Below, piece by piece: positions 52,159-61,019 of a DNA stretch of 64,000 bases. The stretch lies in assembly GCA_041654355.1 (NCBI GenBank), contig JBAZDQ010000007.1, positions 1-64,000 on the forward strand. Reading direction: 5' to 3'. Source of the DNA: DMER64 sp041654355 (lineage in GTDB: Bacteria; Bacteroidota; Bacteroidia; Bacteroidales; UBA932). A program made the position numbers and the translations under genes. Numbering within the stretch: the stretch's first letter is position 1; every line of letters begins with the position of its first letter. The notes beneath the pieces are model-generated. The model had not been told where the DNA came from. It saw only the letters and a list, made by a program, of their open reading frames with translations, and did no database searches.

Positions 52159-52770
52159 ATGGAAACACTAATCTCACTCGGTATTACGGGCGGCATAGGC
52201 AGTGGAAAAAGCTATGTTACACGTATATTCACTGCACTGGGTATTCCATGTTACGATTCAGATGCACGAACAAAATTGCTCTACAGGGAGAACGAAGAAT
52301 TGAAGGAAGCGTTGATCAATCTTCTGGGACCCTTTATTTACAGGGACGGTGAACCGGATACCCGGGTTATGGCATCCCTGATCTTCAGCGACCACAGTCT
52401 CCTTAAAAAAGTCAATACACTCGTTCATCCTTATGTAGTGCGTGATTTTTTAAAATGGGCAGCAAATACGAATGCCCCTTATGTGATATTTGAAAGTGCT
52501 ATCCTTCTGGAAATGGACCCGCCTTTTCATACCACAAAAGTACTGACCGTATCTGCCAATAAAGAACTACGCTTGCTGAGAGCTTCCGGGCGGGACAATA
52601 GCCACAGGCAGTCGGTATTAATCAGAATGGATAAACAGTGGACTGACCGTCAAAGGGAATCCGGATCAGATTTTATTATTGTTTCGGATGAAATACAACC
52701 GTTATTGCCCCGTGTTCTGGCAGTTCACGATGAAATGATACAATTAACCAAACATAATCATGAAAACTGA
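52159..52770 (+). CDS. coaE: Dephospho-CoA kinase
   Basis: The 203-residue enzyme has the P-loop GITGGIGSGKSY at the N-terminus, the IFESAILLE motif and the LRLLRASGRDN region of the LID. It phosphorylates dephospho-CoA in the last step of CoA synthesis. The ATG at 52159 is preferred; a longer frame from 52123 overlaps ybbR. Its end overlaps the DUF5606 gene by 11 bp. Confidence 0.96.
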   Translation: METLISLGITGGIGSGKSYVTRIFTALGIPCYDSDARTKLLYRENEELKEALINLLGPFIYRDGEPDTRVMASLIFSDHSLLKKVNTLVHPYVVRDFLKWAANTNAPYVIFESAILLEMDPPFHTTKVLTVSANKELRLLRASGRDNSHRQSVLIRMDKQWTDRQRESGSDFIIVSDEIQPLLPRVLAVHDEMIQLTKHNHEN

Positions 52771-53317
52771 TCTTACTAAAATTCTCTCCATAGGAGGACA
52801 CCCCGGACTTTACCGTTACCTGGCTCAAAGCAACGGGGGTGTGGTCGTCGAATCCATGACAGACAAAACCAGGAAATGGATGGGCCCAAGTGCACGTATG
52901 ACCTCATTGTCAGATATTTCAGTTTATACCACAATGGAAGACGAACTGAAATTGCAGGATATTTTCACCAAAATGAAGGATTTTCTGAAAGAAGAATCTG
53001 CCCCGGACTCCAAATCAACGGCAGAAGAAATGGCCGGGTTTTTTGACAAGGTAATCCCCCAGTACGACAAGGACCGTTTTTACCCTTCACACATGAAGAA
53101 AGTGCTGGATTGGTATAATATTCTGAAAGCGGCCGATGCCCTGGACTTTGAAAATCCGGAAGAAGAAGAAAAAGGGGAAGGTAGTTCCGTTCAGGAAAGC
53201 CCTGAAAAACATACGGCAAAATCCGTAAAAGTCCAAAAATCTGAAGGGACCAAAGCTCCTAAAACTACCGGTGCAAAAGCGCCCAAACCGGTAATGAAAC
53301 ATACCACACAAAAATAA
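52760..53317 (+). CDS. DUF5606 domain protein
   Basis: The 185-residue product has the N-terminal DUF5606 domain (about 5-60: LTKILSIGGHPGLYRYLAQ and DISVYTTMEDE) and a middle conserved block (DKVIPQYDKDRFYPSHMKKVLDWYNIL). The C-terminal 50 residues are low-complexity Lys/Pro/Ala/Thr repeats (TKAPKTTGAKAPK type), probably disordered. It is cytoplasmic and of unknown function, and follows coaE with an 11-bp overlap as in other Bacteroidota. Confidence 0.9.
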   Translation: MKTDLTKILSIGGHPGLYRYLAQSNGGVVVESMTDKTRKWMGPSARMTSLSDISVYTTMEDELKLQDIFTKMKDFLKEESAPDSKSTAEEMAGFFDKVIPQYDKDRFYPSHMKKVLDWYNILKAADALDFENPEEEEKGEGSSVQESPEKHTAKSVKVQKSEGTKAPKTTGAKAPKPVMKHTTQK

Positions 53318-53329
53318 CACCCTGTAAGA

Positions 53330-54652
53330 ATGACAGGAAAAGTCTCTGTCTATACACTGGGCTGTTCCAAAAACCGCGTGGACAGTGAACACCTCATGCA
53401 CCAGCTGGAAGCGGGAGGATGGGACGTTATTCCTGATGCCATAGAAGAAGATTATCCCCTGGATGTTTTGATTATCAACACCTGCGGATTTATTCACGAT
53501 GCCAAAGAGGAATCCATAGATTACATCCTGGAATCTTTGCAGGAAAAACAACGGGGAAGAATCGGAAAAGTAATAGTAATGGGATGTCTGTCTGAGCGTT
53601 ACAGAAAAGAGCTGGAACAGGAGATCCCGGAAACCGATGCGATTTTTGGAGTGGAAGATATTCCCCGGATAACGGCGGCCATGGGGGTTCAGTACGATCC
53701 CCGGCTTGCTACACAACGGGTATTGTCAACCCCTGCGCATTATGCCTACCTGAAACTCAGCGAAGGTTGTGACCGCGGTTGTGCTTATTGTGCCATTCCC
53801 CTGATCCGGGGAAAACACATCTCCCGTCCCAAAGAAGATCTGATAAAAGAAGCCCGGTTCCTGGCAGAACAAGGTGTGAAGGAATTGGTACTCGTTGCCC
53901 AGGACACAAGTTATTACGGATTGGATCTGTACGGAAAGCGTAATCTTGCAAACCTTATGGAAGAACTGTGTCGGATAGATTCTATAGAGTGGATCCGCCT
54001 TTTGTATACCTATCCCCAGGGATTTCCACTGGATGTTCTCAGACTTATGGGGACAGAAAAGAAAATCTGTCAATACATGGATATTCCGTTGCAACACATA
54101 TCTGATAAAGTGCTTTCAGCCATGCGACGCAACACAACAAAAATACAAACGCTTCAATTGCTGGAAGATTTTCGTAAATTCGTACCGGGCATTTGTATAC
54201 GCACTACGCTCATGGTCGGTCACCCGGGAGAGGGCGAGAAAGAATTCCGGGAATTGACAGACTTTGTTACAGAGGCCCGTTTTGAAAGAATGGGGGCTTT
54301 TATGTATTCCCGGGAAGCAGGTACCTATGGGGCAAAGCACCTGAAGGATACAGTTACCCAAAGAGTAAAACGGGAAAGGTATGCCCGGTTAATGGAACTT
54401 CAAAAAGGCATATCCTTTGCTTACAATAAATCCAGGGTGGGGACCAAATGCAGCGTATTGGCAGATTACCTCATCACCCAAGATAAAGAACCCCGGGTGA
54501 AAGTATTGGGAAGAACACAATACGAAGCGCCTGAAGTTGATGGACATATCATACTGGAAAATGCACCGGAAGTAGTACCGGGTTCTTTTGTAACAGCCCG
54601 GATAACGAAAGCAGATGACTACGATCTGTATGCCCGGCTAATAAATGAATAA
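53330..54652 (+). CDS. rimO: Ribosomal protein S12 methylthiotransferase
   Basis: The 440-residue enzyme has the N-terminal MTTase domain (YTLGCSKNRVDSE; three conserved Cys in CSKN, NTCGF and MGCLSE). Its radical SAM domain carries CDRGCAYCAIP (CxxxCxxC), and a C-terminal TRAM domain (about 375-440) follows. RimO attaches a methylthio group to Asp of S12. The distinguishing RimO start (LGCSKNRVDSE rather than the MiaB form) supports this call. It lies 12 bp after the DUF5606 gene. Confidence 0.95.
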   Translation: MTGKVSVYTLGCSKNRVDSEHLMHQLEAGGWDVIPDAIEEDYPLDVLIINTCGFIHDAKEESIDYILESLQEKQRGRIGKVIVMGCLSERYRKELEQEIPETDAIFGVEDIPRITAAMGVQYDPRLATQRVLSTPAHYAYLKLSEGCDRGCAYCAIPLIRGKHISRPKEDLIKEARFLAEQGVKELVLVAQDTSYYGLDLYGKRNLANLMEELCRIDSIEWIRLLYTYPQGFPLDVLRLMGTEKKICQYMDIPLQHISDKVLSAMRRNTTKIQTLQLLEDFRKFVPGICIRTTLMVGHPGEGEKEFRELTDFVTEARFERMGAFMYSREAGTYGAKHLKDTVTQRVKRERYARLMELQKGISFAYNKSRVGTKCSVLADYLITQDKEPRVKVLGRTQYEAPEVDGHIILENAPEVVPGSFVTARITKADDYDLYARLINE

Positions 54653-54668
54653 AGTTGAAAAATTTGAT

Positions 54669-55415
54669 ATGCAATTACTTAAAGACAAAAAAGTACTTAT
54701 TACAGGGGCAGCACGCGGGATCGGGAAAGCCGTAGCCGTTGAAATGGCCCGGCACGGAGCTGATGTTGCCTTTACCGATCTCAAAATTGACGATCAGGCC
54801 AACGAAACACTGGAAGAGATCCGAGCCCTGGGAGTAAAAGCCATCGCTTTTGCTTCCAATGCCGCCTCCTTTGAGGAAACCCACCGGGTAGTGGAACAGG
54901 TAATGCAAGAATTCGGACGTATTGATATATTGATCAACAACGCCGGTATAACGCGCGACAACCTGGTATTACGTATGTCTGAACAACAATGGGACATGGT
55001 TCTGGACGTGAATTTGAAATCCGCCTTCAATTTTATTCATGCCCTGGCACCGGTTATGGTCAAACAAAAAGGAGGCAGTATAATCAACATGAGTTCCGTC
55101 GTCGGGCTCTCTGGTAATGCCGGTCAGACCAATTACTCGGCTTCCAAAGCCGGCCTCATAGCCTTGACAAAGTCCGTAGCCAAAGAACTCGGACCAAGGG
55201 GCATACGAGCCAATGCCGTAGCTCCCGGATTTATCGTAAGCGATATGACCGATCAGCTTTCTGAAGCCGTACGTAAATCCTGGACAGACACCATACCACT
55301 AAGAAGGGGAGGGACCCCGCAGGATGTAGCAAATGTTTGTGTCTTCCTGGGATCGGACCTGTCTTCTTATGTCAGCGGACAAGTAATACCCGTTTGCGGG
55401 GGAATGCATACGTAA
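54669..55415 (+). CDS. fabG: 3-oxoacyl-ACP reductase (FabG-like SDR)
   Basis: From the ATG at 54669 the 248-residue enzyme has the Rossmann motif ITGAARGIGKAVA, NNAGITRDN, the active-site Ser (INMSSVVG) and YSASKAG (Tyr-x-x-x-Lys), all as in FabG. It reduces 3-oxoacyl-ACP with NADPH in fatty-acid synthesis. An ATG at 54645 would overlap rimO and add eight unconserved residues. No other fab genes lie nearby, so a different ketone substrate is possible. Confidence 0.92.
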   Translation: MQLLKDKKVLITGAARGIGKAVAVEMARHGADVAFTDLKIDDQANETLEEIRALGVKAIAFASNAASFEETHRVVEQVMQEFGRIDILINNAGITRDNLVLRMSEQQWDMVLDVNLKSAFNFIHALAPVMVKQKGGSIINMSSVVGLSGNAGQTNYSASKAGLIALTKSVAKELGPRGIRANAVAPGFIVSDMTDQLSEAVRKSWTDTIPLRRGGTPQDVANVCVFLGSDLSSYVSGQVIPVCGGMHT

Positions 55416-55436
55416 ACAATATTAAAACTATAAAAT

Positions 55437-56384
55437 ATGAAAGCCATACGTACTACCGGACTTCTATCCGTTTTGCTCCTTTTGAGTGCATGCGGTCCCC
55501 TGATCAACATAATGGAAGTAGACGTGAGGCTCCCGGCTACCAGGCCCCTAAATATTTTGGGCAGGGAAATGGCTGTCTTCACGCCCCAATACGACTCGGT
55601 ATCTGTAACCGACTCGGTTTTGTTGTATAATTTTGCCCAATCGCTGGCAGATGCTCTTTCATCGGAGGCGTACCTCTCTCCCGGATCTGTACCGGTTTTC
55701 AGTCATCATACCGGATCGGAAGCTTTGGGTACATTGGAACAACCCGACTACGTACACCGGCTGGCCCTGGAAACCGGTACAAACCTGGTTTTTATGGTTG
55801 ACAGTGTAGAGATAGGCGGTTTCTTTACCCGGGAAGTATCCCAGGTGGAAGACGATTATAAATTACAATACCTGATGGCTCCCTTCACTTCGGTGGTCAG
55901 GGTCTACGATGCCGAAAAAGTGGAGTTTATAAAATACATTCCTCTTTGTGATACCGTTGCCTGGGAAGTGTGGCTCCCCTCTGAAGGTGAACACGTTTCC
56001 ATACCCTCTACAGCTTTTCAGGACCTGCAACGGGCCTCGGGATACTTTGCCCAAGAGTTGGCAGAGACTTTTATGGACCAGTGGGAAACACAGGACAGGG
56101 TAATATTCGTTTACGAAAAAAGAGCCTGGAATCTGGCTTACAATCATGCTCTGGCCTTTGCCTGGGATGAAGCCATGAATATCTGGATGGAGCTGGTCAA
56201 AGGCACCAACACCAAAGAAGTAGCCTGTGCCGCTTTCAATTTGGCCCTTGCTTGTGAAATGCAGGGAAATTTTGAATTGGCACAGAAATGGCTGGACCTG
56301 TCACAAAAAACTTTTGAGCTCCCGGAAACAAAATATTACCGGGAACTTTTGCAAGATCGGAAAAAACAAAAAATTCTGTTTTGA
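55437..56384 (+). CDS. DUF6340-like lipoprotein
   Basis: The 315-residue product has a lipoprotein signal (LLLLSACGPLINIMEVDV, Cys near 21). The first 190 residues are mixed alpha/beta with a VDVRLPA(T)RP start; the last 100 form TPR-like helices (WNLAYNHALAFAWDEAMNIWMEL and ACAAFNLALACEMQGNFELAQKWL). This matches the DUF6340 group of Bacteroidales. Function unknown. Its stop overlaps the next gene's TTG start by 4 bp. Confidence 0.8.
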   Translation: MKAIRTTGLLSVLLLLSACGPLINIMEVDVRLPATRPLNILGREMAVFTPQYDSVSVTDSVLLYNFAQSLADALSSEAYLSPGSVPVFSHHTGSEALGTLEQPDYVHRLALETGTNLVFMVDSVEIGGFFTREVSQVEDDYKLQYLMAPFTSVVRVYDAEKVEFIKYIPLCDTVAWEVWLPSEGEHVSIPSTAFQDLQRASGYFAQELAETFMDQWETQDRVIFVYEKRAWNLAYNHALAFAWDEAMNIWMELVKGTNTKEVACAAFNLALACEMQGNFELAQKWLDLSQKTFELPETKYYRELLQDRKKQKILF

Positions 56385-56563
56385 AAGAAAAGACACCCCC
56401 TCGCATCCACAAAACAGTCGTAAGTTTTAACGACCGGGAAATGGCAGTAATAGACCATTTTTGTGAAAAATACAACATTAAGGTACGTTCCCGCATGTAC
56501 CGTGAAGCCATAATCGGAACCATACTCAGGAAACTGGAAGAAGACCATCCCCGTTTGTTTTAA
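56381..56563 (+). CDS. 60-residue RHH-like small protein (TTG start)
   Basis: The frame opens with TTG (56381) that overlaps the previous stop (TTGA), so re-initiation by coupling is likely. The 60-residue sequence has a short beta-like segment (KTVVSFNDREMAVIDHFC) followed by helices with basic residues (YREAIIGTILRKLEE), the outline of ribbon-helix-helix proteins. DNA binding is thus possible but unproven. It lies 20 bp before the large PEP/pyruvate-binding gene and may act in its expression. Confidence 0.6.
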   Translation: MKEKTPPRIHKTVVSFNDREMAVIDHFCEKYNIKVRSRMYREAIIGTILRKLEEDHPRLF

Positions 56564-56583
56564 ACAACGGAAATCCCAAGCCT

Positions 56584-59538
56584 ATGCAATTTTACAGCCC
56601 GGATTACACGCAGTTGATGGAAAAGCGTATACGGCGTATCCTTATGATATGCAGCAGTTACGACGCTTACATCCTGGAAGAGGACGGACAAATAGACGTT
56701 CAGATCCAAAAAGAATACAGTGACCTGAATATCAGCAACCCGCCTTCTTTTTCCTGGGTAACCACATCTGAAGAAGCCCACACGTTGCTTCATAACGGGG
56801 AAGATTTTGACCTGATCATCTGCATGTTCAACATAGGGGACATGGATGTATTCAGTTTTGCACGCAATTTGCGAGAAGAAGGCTCAGAAACTCCTATAGT
56901 ACTGTTGTCCAACTATTCCAGGGAATTCAAAAACCGCATAGAACAGGAGGACTGCTCGGCCATCAATTACATATTCAGCTGGCACGGCAACGCAGACCTC
57001 ATCCTTGCCATTGTCAAACTTTTGGAAGACACCATGAATGCCGAGGAAGACATCCTCCATTCGGGAGTACAGTGCATCTTGCTGGTGGAAGACTCGGTAA
57101 GGTATTATTCCACTTACCTGCCTGCCATTTACAAACTTGTTTTGAAACAAAGTGCCGAGTTTTTGAAGGAAACGCTCAATGACCAGCAGCAAAAGACACG
57201 GAAAAGAGCCCGCCCCAAGATATTTCTGGCCACTAATTACGAAGATGCCGTGGCTCATTACGAGAAATTTAAGAACAACCTGCTGGGTGTCATCTCCGAT
57301 GTGGGATTTATCCTGCATAAGAACGATCCTTCCGATACCGAAAAACTGGATGCCGGTATAGATCTGTGCCGCATGATCCGCCAGGACGATCCCCAGATGC
57401 CTATCTTGCTGCAATCTTCCCAGCAAAGCATGAGAAAGATAGCCCGCGAACTGGGTGTCGGTTTTTTGATGAAAGATTCCAAGGCCTTGTTGATGGAATT
57501 GAGTGAGTACATTGGTGAAGAATTTGCGTTTGGCGATTTTGTAGTTCGTAACCTGGTTACCGGGGAAGAAATAGCACGTACCAAAAACCTGCGCGAATTA
57601 CAATCGCTCATCAAGCAGATCCCGGACAAGGAACTGCTCTACCACACTTCCCGGAACAGGCTTTCCAAGTGGCTGTTTGCCAGGGGGCTGTTCAATTTGG
57701 CCAGACCCATCAGGGATGCCATGCCATCTGATTTTGAAAATGTTACCGAATTACGGGAATTCATAATTGCCCTTATTAAGGAATACCGTTTTGTTAACGG
57801 GCAGGGAGTAATAGCCCGTTTTGACAAGGACACGTACAGCCGTTATATCACATTTGCCCGTATAGGGGAAGGTTCCCTGGGCGGTAAAGCACGCGGCCTG
57901 GCCTTTCTGAACAGGCTTTTGGTAAAATACAACCTCAGCCACAAATACAAAGGAGTCTTTGTGACCATACCCCAGACCATTGTCATAGCTGCCGATTATT
58001 TTGACACGTTTATGGTAGATAACGGGTTGCGTTATGTAGTTAATACAGAAGGCATCACAGATGAAGAGATACTTTCTGAATTTGTCAGTTCCCGCCTGCC
58101 TATAGAAATGCAGAACCAACTGAGGATCTTTTTGGACAAGGTGAACAAACCCCTGGCTGTCAGATCCAGCTCTAAACTGGAAGACTCACTTTTTCAGCCT
58201 TTTGCCGGTATATATTCCACTTATATGTTGCCTTTGACGGAAAATAAGGACCAAATGTTACGACTTTTGAGCAAAGCAATCAAGAGCGTCTATGCTTCAG
58301 TCTTTTTCGCCGCCAGTCGCAATTACATTCAGACAACGGCAAATCTGCTGAGCGAGGAAAAAATGGCCCTGGTTATACAAACCCTTTGCGGGACGGAAGA
58401 AAACGGGTATTTCTTTCCTACTTTGTCGGGACTGGCCCGTTCCGTAAATTATTACCCCATAGGCCACGAAAAACCCGATGACGGCATAGTCAGTATGGCC
58501 TACGGATTGGGAAAACTGGTTGTGGAAGGAGGTAGGGCATTGCGCTTTTCGCCGCGTTATCCCCGCAACGTAATGCAGACGATGAACCCCAAAAGCGCCC
58601 TCAACGAAACGCAAAACGTAATGTACGCGCTGAACCTGCGCCCCGAGGAATTCAAGACTTCCATTGACGATGGGGTGAACATCCAAAAATTTACAATTGC
58701 CCAATCATCGGCTTTTCGCAACATCAGCCACGTGGCCTCTACCTGGGACATGGACAATGACATACTGGTGCCCGGAACTCATCTGAAAGGTCGCAGGGTG
58801 ATTACATTTGATAATATTCTTCAGAATGATACCATACCACTGGCAACTATTTTAGCTGATTTACTGGAGATCTGTCGCAACGAAATGCGTTGTCACGTGG
58901 AAATTGAATTTGCCGTAAACATGGATGTGCCTGCCGAACACGATGCCATTTTTAATTTATTACAAGTGCGTCCCATTACCGATTATGGAGAAAACACAGA
59001 ATTCAACTGGGAAGAAGCAGACATACAAAAAGCCCTTATATATTCTGAAAATGTGCTGGGTCCAGGTGATATTGAGGGAGTTACGGATGTTGTTTACGTA
59101 CGCACCCATGTGTTTGACAGCCGCAATACAATAGGGTATGCACAGGAACTGGAAGAACTTAATCGCATAATGAAAGAAGAACACCGAACCTACGTTCTTA
59201 TAGGTCCGGGAAGGTGGGGGTCATCGGATCCCTGGCTGGGGATCCCCATAAACTGGAATAATATTTCCGAAGCCCGGGTGATCGTAGAATGCAGTCTGGA
59301 AAACTTCCAGGTAGACCCCAGCGAAGGAACCCACTTTTTCCACAACCTCACATCCCTGGGAGTTGGATATATGAATGTCAAACCTTTCCGCAGTGAAGGT
59401 GTTTTCAATGAAGCATTTCTCAATAAAATGGACGCCTGGTATGAAAGCGACGCCATTAGGGCAGTCAGGTTCCCGAAGGAACTTACCATCAATGCCGACG
59501 GCCGGTTACGCAAAGGAATCGTAATTCCCGCAAAATAA
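56584..59538 (+). CDS. PEP/pyruvate-binding domain protein with N-terminal receiver-like domains
   Basis: The 984-residue product combines signalling and PPDK-type parts. Residues about 15-150 form a receiver-like fold (ILMICSSYDAYI, DLIICMFNIGDMD). A second one (about 160-305) begins with CILLVEDSVRYYSTY. The centre and C-terminus form the PPDK_N/PEP-synthase nucleotide-binding domain: EGSLGGKARGLAFLNRLL, PLAVRSSSKLEDS and LLQVRPITDY motifs. The swivelling phospho-His and PEP-binding TIM-barrel domains of PEP synthase seem absent, so full catalysis is unlikely. It may be a regulator or partial phosphotransferase. It is followed, without a visible terminator, by the hairpin array. Confidence 0.82.
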   Translation: MQFYSPDYTQLMEKRIRRILMICSSYDAYILEEDGQIDVQIQKEYSDLNISNPPSFSWVTTSEEAHTLLHNGEDFDLIICMFNIGDMDVFSFARNLREEGSETPIVLLSNYSREFKNRIEQEDCSAINYIFSWHGNADLILAIVKLLEDTMNAEEDILHSGVQCILLVEDSVRYYSTYLPAIYKLVLKQSAEFLKETLNDQQQKTRKRARPKIFLATNYEDAVAHYEKFKNNLLGVISDVGFILHKNDPSDTEKLDAGIDLCRMIRQDDPQMPILLQSSQQSMRKIARELGVGFLMKDSKALLMELSEYIGEEFAFGDFVVRNLVTGEEIARTKNLRELQSLIKQIPDKELLYHTSRNRLSKWLFARGLFNLARPIRDAMPSDFENVTELREFIIALIKEYRFVNGQGVIARFDKDTYSRYITFARIGEGSLGGKARGLAFLNRLLVKYNLSHKYKGVFVTIPQTIVIAADYFDTFMVDNGLRYVVNTEGITDEEILSEFVSSRLPIEMQNQLRIFLDKVNKPLAVRSSSKLEDSLFQPFAGIYSTYMLPLTENKDQMLRLLSKAIKSVYASVFFAASRNYIQTTANLLSEEKMALVIQTLCGTEENGYFFPTLSGLARSVNYYPIGHEKPDDGIVSMAYGLGKLVVEGGRALRFSPRYPRNVMQTMNPKSALNETQNVMYALNLRPEEFKTSIDDGVNIQKFTIAQSSAFRNISHVASTWDMDNDILVPGTHLKGRRVITFDNILQNDTIPLATILADLLEICRNEMRCHVEIEFAVNMDVPAEHDAIFNLLQVRPITDYGENTEFNWEEADIQKALIYSENVLGPGDIEGVTDVVYVRTHVFDSRNTIGYAQELEELNRIMKEEHRTYVLIGPGRWGSSDPWLGIPINWNNISEARVIVECSLENFQVDPSEGTHFFHNLTSLGVGYMNVKPFRSEGVFNEAFLNKMDAWYESDAIRAVRFPKELTINADGRLRKGIVIPAK

Positions 59539-59632
59539 ATTTAAACCCTGACCACAGTCAAAATTTTTTATTCCTTTTTTTCCCACCATCCCCCCAAAAA
59601 AAATCCCCCTGCTGGGAGTGTTTCAGGACTGA

Positions 59633-60584
59633 CCAGGGGCAAAAACCCTAGTAATCTGCCCCTGGTGGGTATGTTTCAAGGCTGACCAGGGGCATAAAAC
59701 CCCTAAAAGTGCCCCTGGTCATGATACCCAAATAACGTGAATTTTCCCAAGTCTCACATCCAGTGTAATTTACAAATTTGCACATAAATCAGTCATAAGC
59801 ACCAGGGGCAAAAACCCCAGTAAACTGCCCCTGGTGGGTATGTTACGGGGCTGACCAGGGGCAAAAACCCCCTAAAAGTGCCCCTGGTCATGATACCCAA
59901 ATAACGTGAATTTTCCCAAGTCTCACATCCAGTGTAATTTACAAATTTGCACATAAATCAGTCATAAGCACCAGGGGCAAAAACCCCAGTAAACTGCCCC
60001 TGGTGGGTATGTTTCAAGGCTGACCAGGGGCAAAACCCCGGTAATCTGCCCCTGGTCATGATTCTCAATTAACGTGGATTTTGCTAAGTGCCACATCCAC
60101 AGCAACTTACAAGTTTGCCCATAAATCAGTCATAAGCACTAGGGGCAAAAACCCCAGTAAACTGCCCCTGGTGGGTATGTTTCAAGGCTGACCAGGTACG
60201 AAAACAGGGCAAAAGTGCGCCTGGTGGGCACGATTTAGGGTTGACCAGGTACGAAAACAGGGTAAAAGTGTGCCTGGTGGGCACGATTTAGGGTTGACCA
60301 GGTACGAAAACAGGGTAAAAGTGTGCCTGGTCATTATTGTCAACAATTGTTAATTTCATCAAACACCACATATATAGTGACTTACGATATCATCCGTTTG
60401 GTCAGATGGAAGCACCAGGTACGAAAACAGGGTAAAAGTGTGCCTGGTGGGCACGATTTAGGGTTGACCAGGTACGAAAACCCAAAAAAAACGTACCTGG
60501 TCATAGTTCCCAAATATTGGAAAATTTATCAAACACCTAAAAGATAGTTTCTTATGGAAATCCACATGGGATTAGCCGGTATAA
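59633..60584 (+). repeat. Phased array of at least 12 hairpins in five higher-order units (possible structured RNA)
   Basis: No gene is seen between 59539 and 60638. A 33-nt hairpin recurs at 59633, 59686, 59802, 59855, 59971, 60024, 60139, 60192, 60245, 60298, 60415 and 60468. Short links are always 20 nt (TGGGTATGTTTCAAGGCTGA or TGGGCACGATTTAGGGTTGA). Long links of 83-84 nt start at 59719, 59888 (identical copies), 60056 and 60331 and 60501 (diverged). The result is a period of about 169 bp. Early arms are CCAGGGGCA/TGCCCCTGG; late arms are CCAGGTACG/CGTACCTGG. Intermediate pairs use G:T pairs only in the plus-strand orientation. It could be a long 3' UTR of the upstream gene or an independent RNA. 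Confidence 0.85.
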
Positions 60585-60595
60585 GGTGTAAAACC

Positions 60596-60632
60596 CCGGA
60601 AGAATATACCGGAAGAATATACCGGAAGAATA
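60596..60632 (+). repeat. 13-bp tandem repeat behind RNase P RNA
   Basis: CCGGAAGAATATA is present twice in full (60596-60608, 60609-60621) and once in part (60622-60632). It lies at the 3' side of rnpB (minus strand) next to its T-run. Confidence 0.75.
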
Positions 60633-60638
60633 AAAAAA

Positions 60639-60966
60639 CGGAGGGCCTGTAAGCCGGGTTCTGTCGAACTCCCATCATTTGTCTAAGCAGCCTACCCCCC
60701 GGCATAGGACGGGCAGTCCTAATATTGCCGGTATACTTGGCCTTGCAGGAGACCGGTGCCTGCGTCAACGGCCGTCGCCGACCGTTACGGTGGGCTCTTA
60801 CCCCGCCTTTTCACCCTTACCCGGGTCCGAAGACCCAGGCGGTTATTTTCTGTCAAGCGATCCCTGACCTTACGACCAGCTGTGATTTCCACAGGATCCC
60901 GCCCTTTCCTGCCCGGACTTTCCTCCCTTTTCCAAATGGAAAAGAGCGATGGGACAGCCCTCCGCG
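60639..60966 (-). ncRNA. rnpB: RNase P RNA (bacterial type A)
   Basis: On the minus strand the sequence begins GCGGAGGGCTGTCCCATCG, continues with the universal GAGGAAAGTCCGGGCA block (CR I), has the AGGGTGAAAAGGCGGGGTAAGAGC-type region, and ends ACAGAACCCGGCTTACAGGC followed by CCTCCG. The two ends pair to form P1. A run of seven T follows at 60632-60638, serving as terminator. RNase P RNA is the catalytic RNA that trims tRNA 5' ends. Ends are given to within a few bases. Confidence 0.93.
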
Positions 60967-61019
60967 GTCACAAAGTTAAAAAAAAGTCCTTACATTAGCG
61001 GTTTGAAAAAAACTGTCTT

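Noticed and set aside
59633..60584. Hairpin array as a CRISPR array
   Set aside because: The links between repeats are themselves repeated (20 nt and 83 nt classes), there are no unique spacers and no cas genes in the window.
59633..60584. Hairpin array as a replication origin
   Set aside because: No dnaA, DnaA-box cluster, parAB or GC-skew evidence can be shown here; neighbours are unrelated housekeeping genes.
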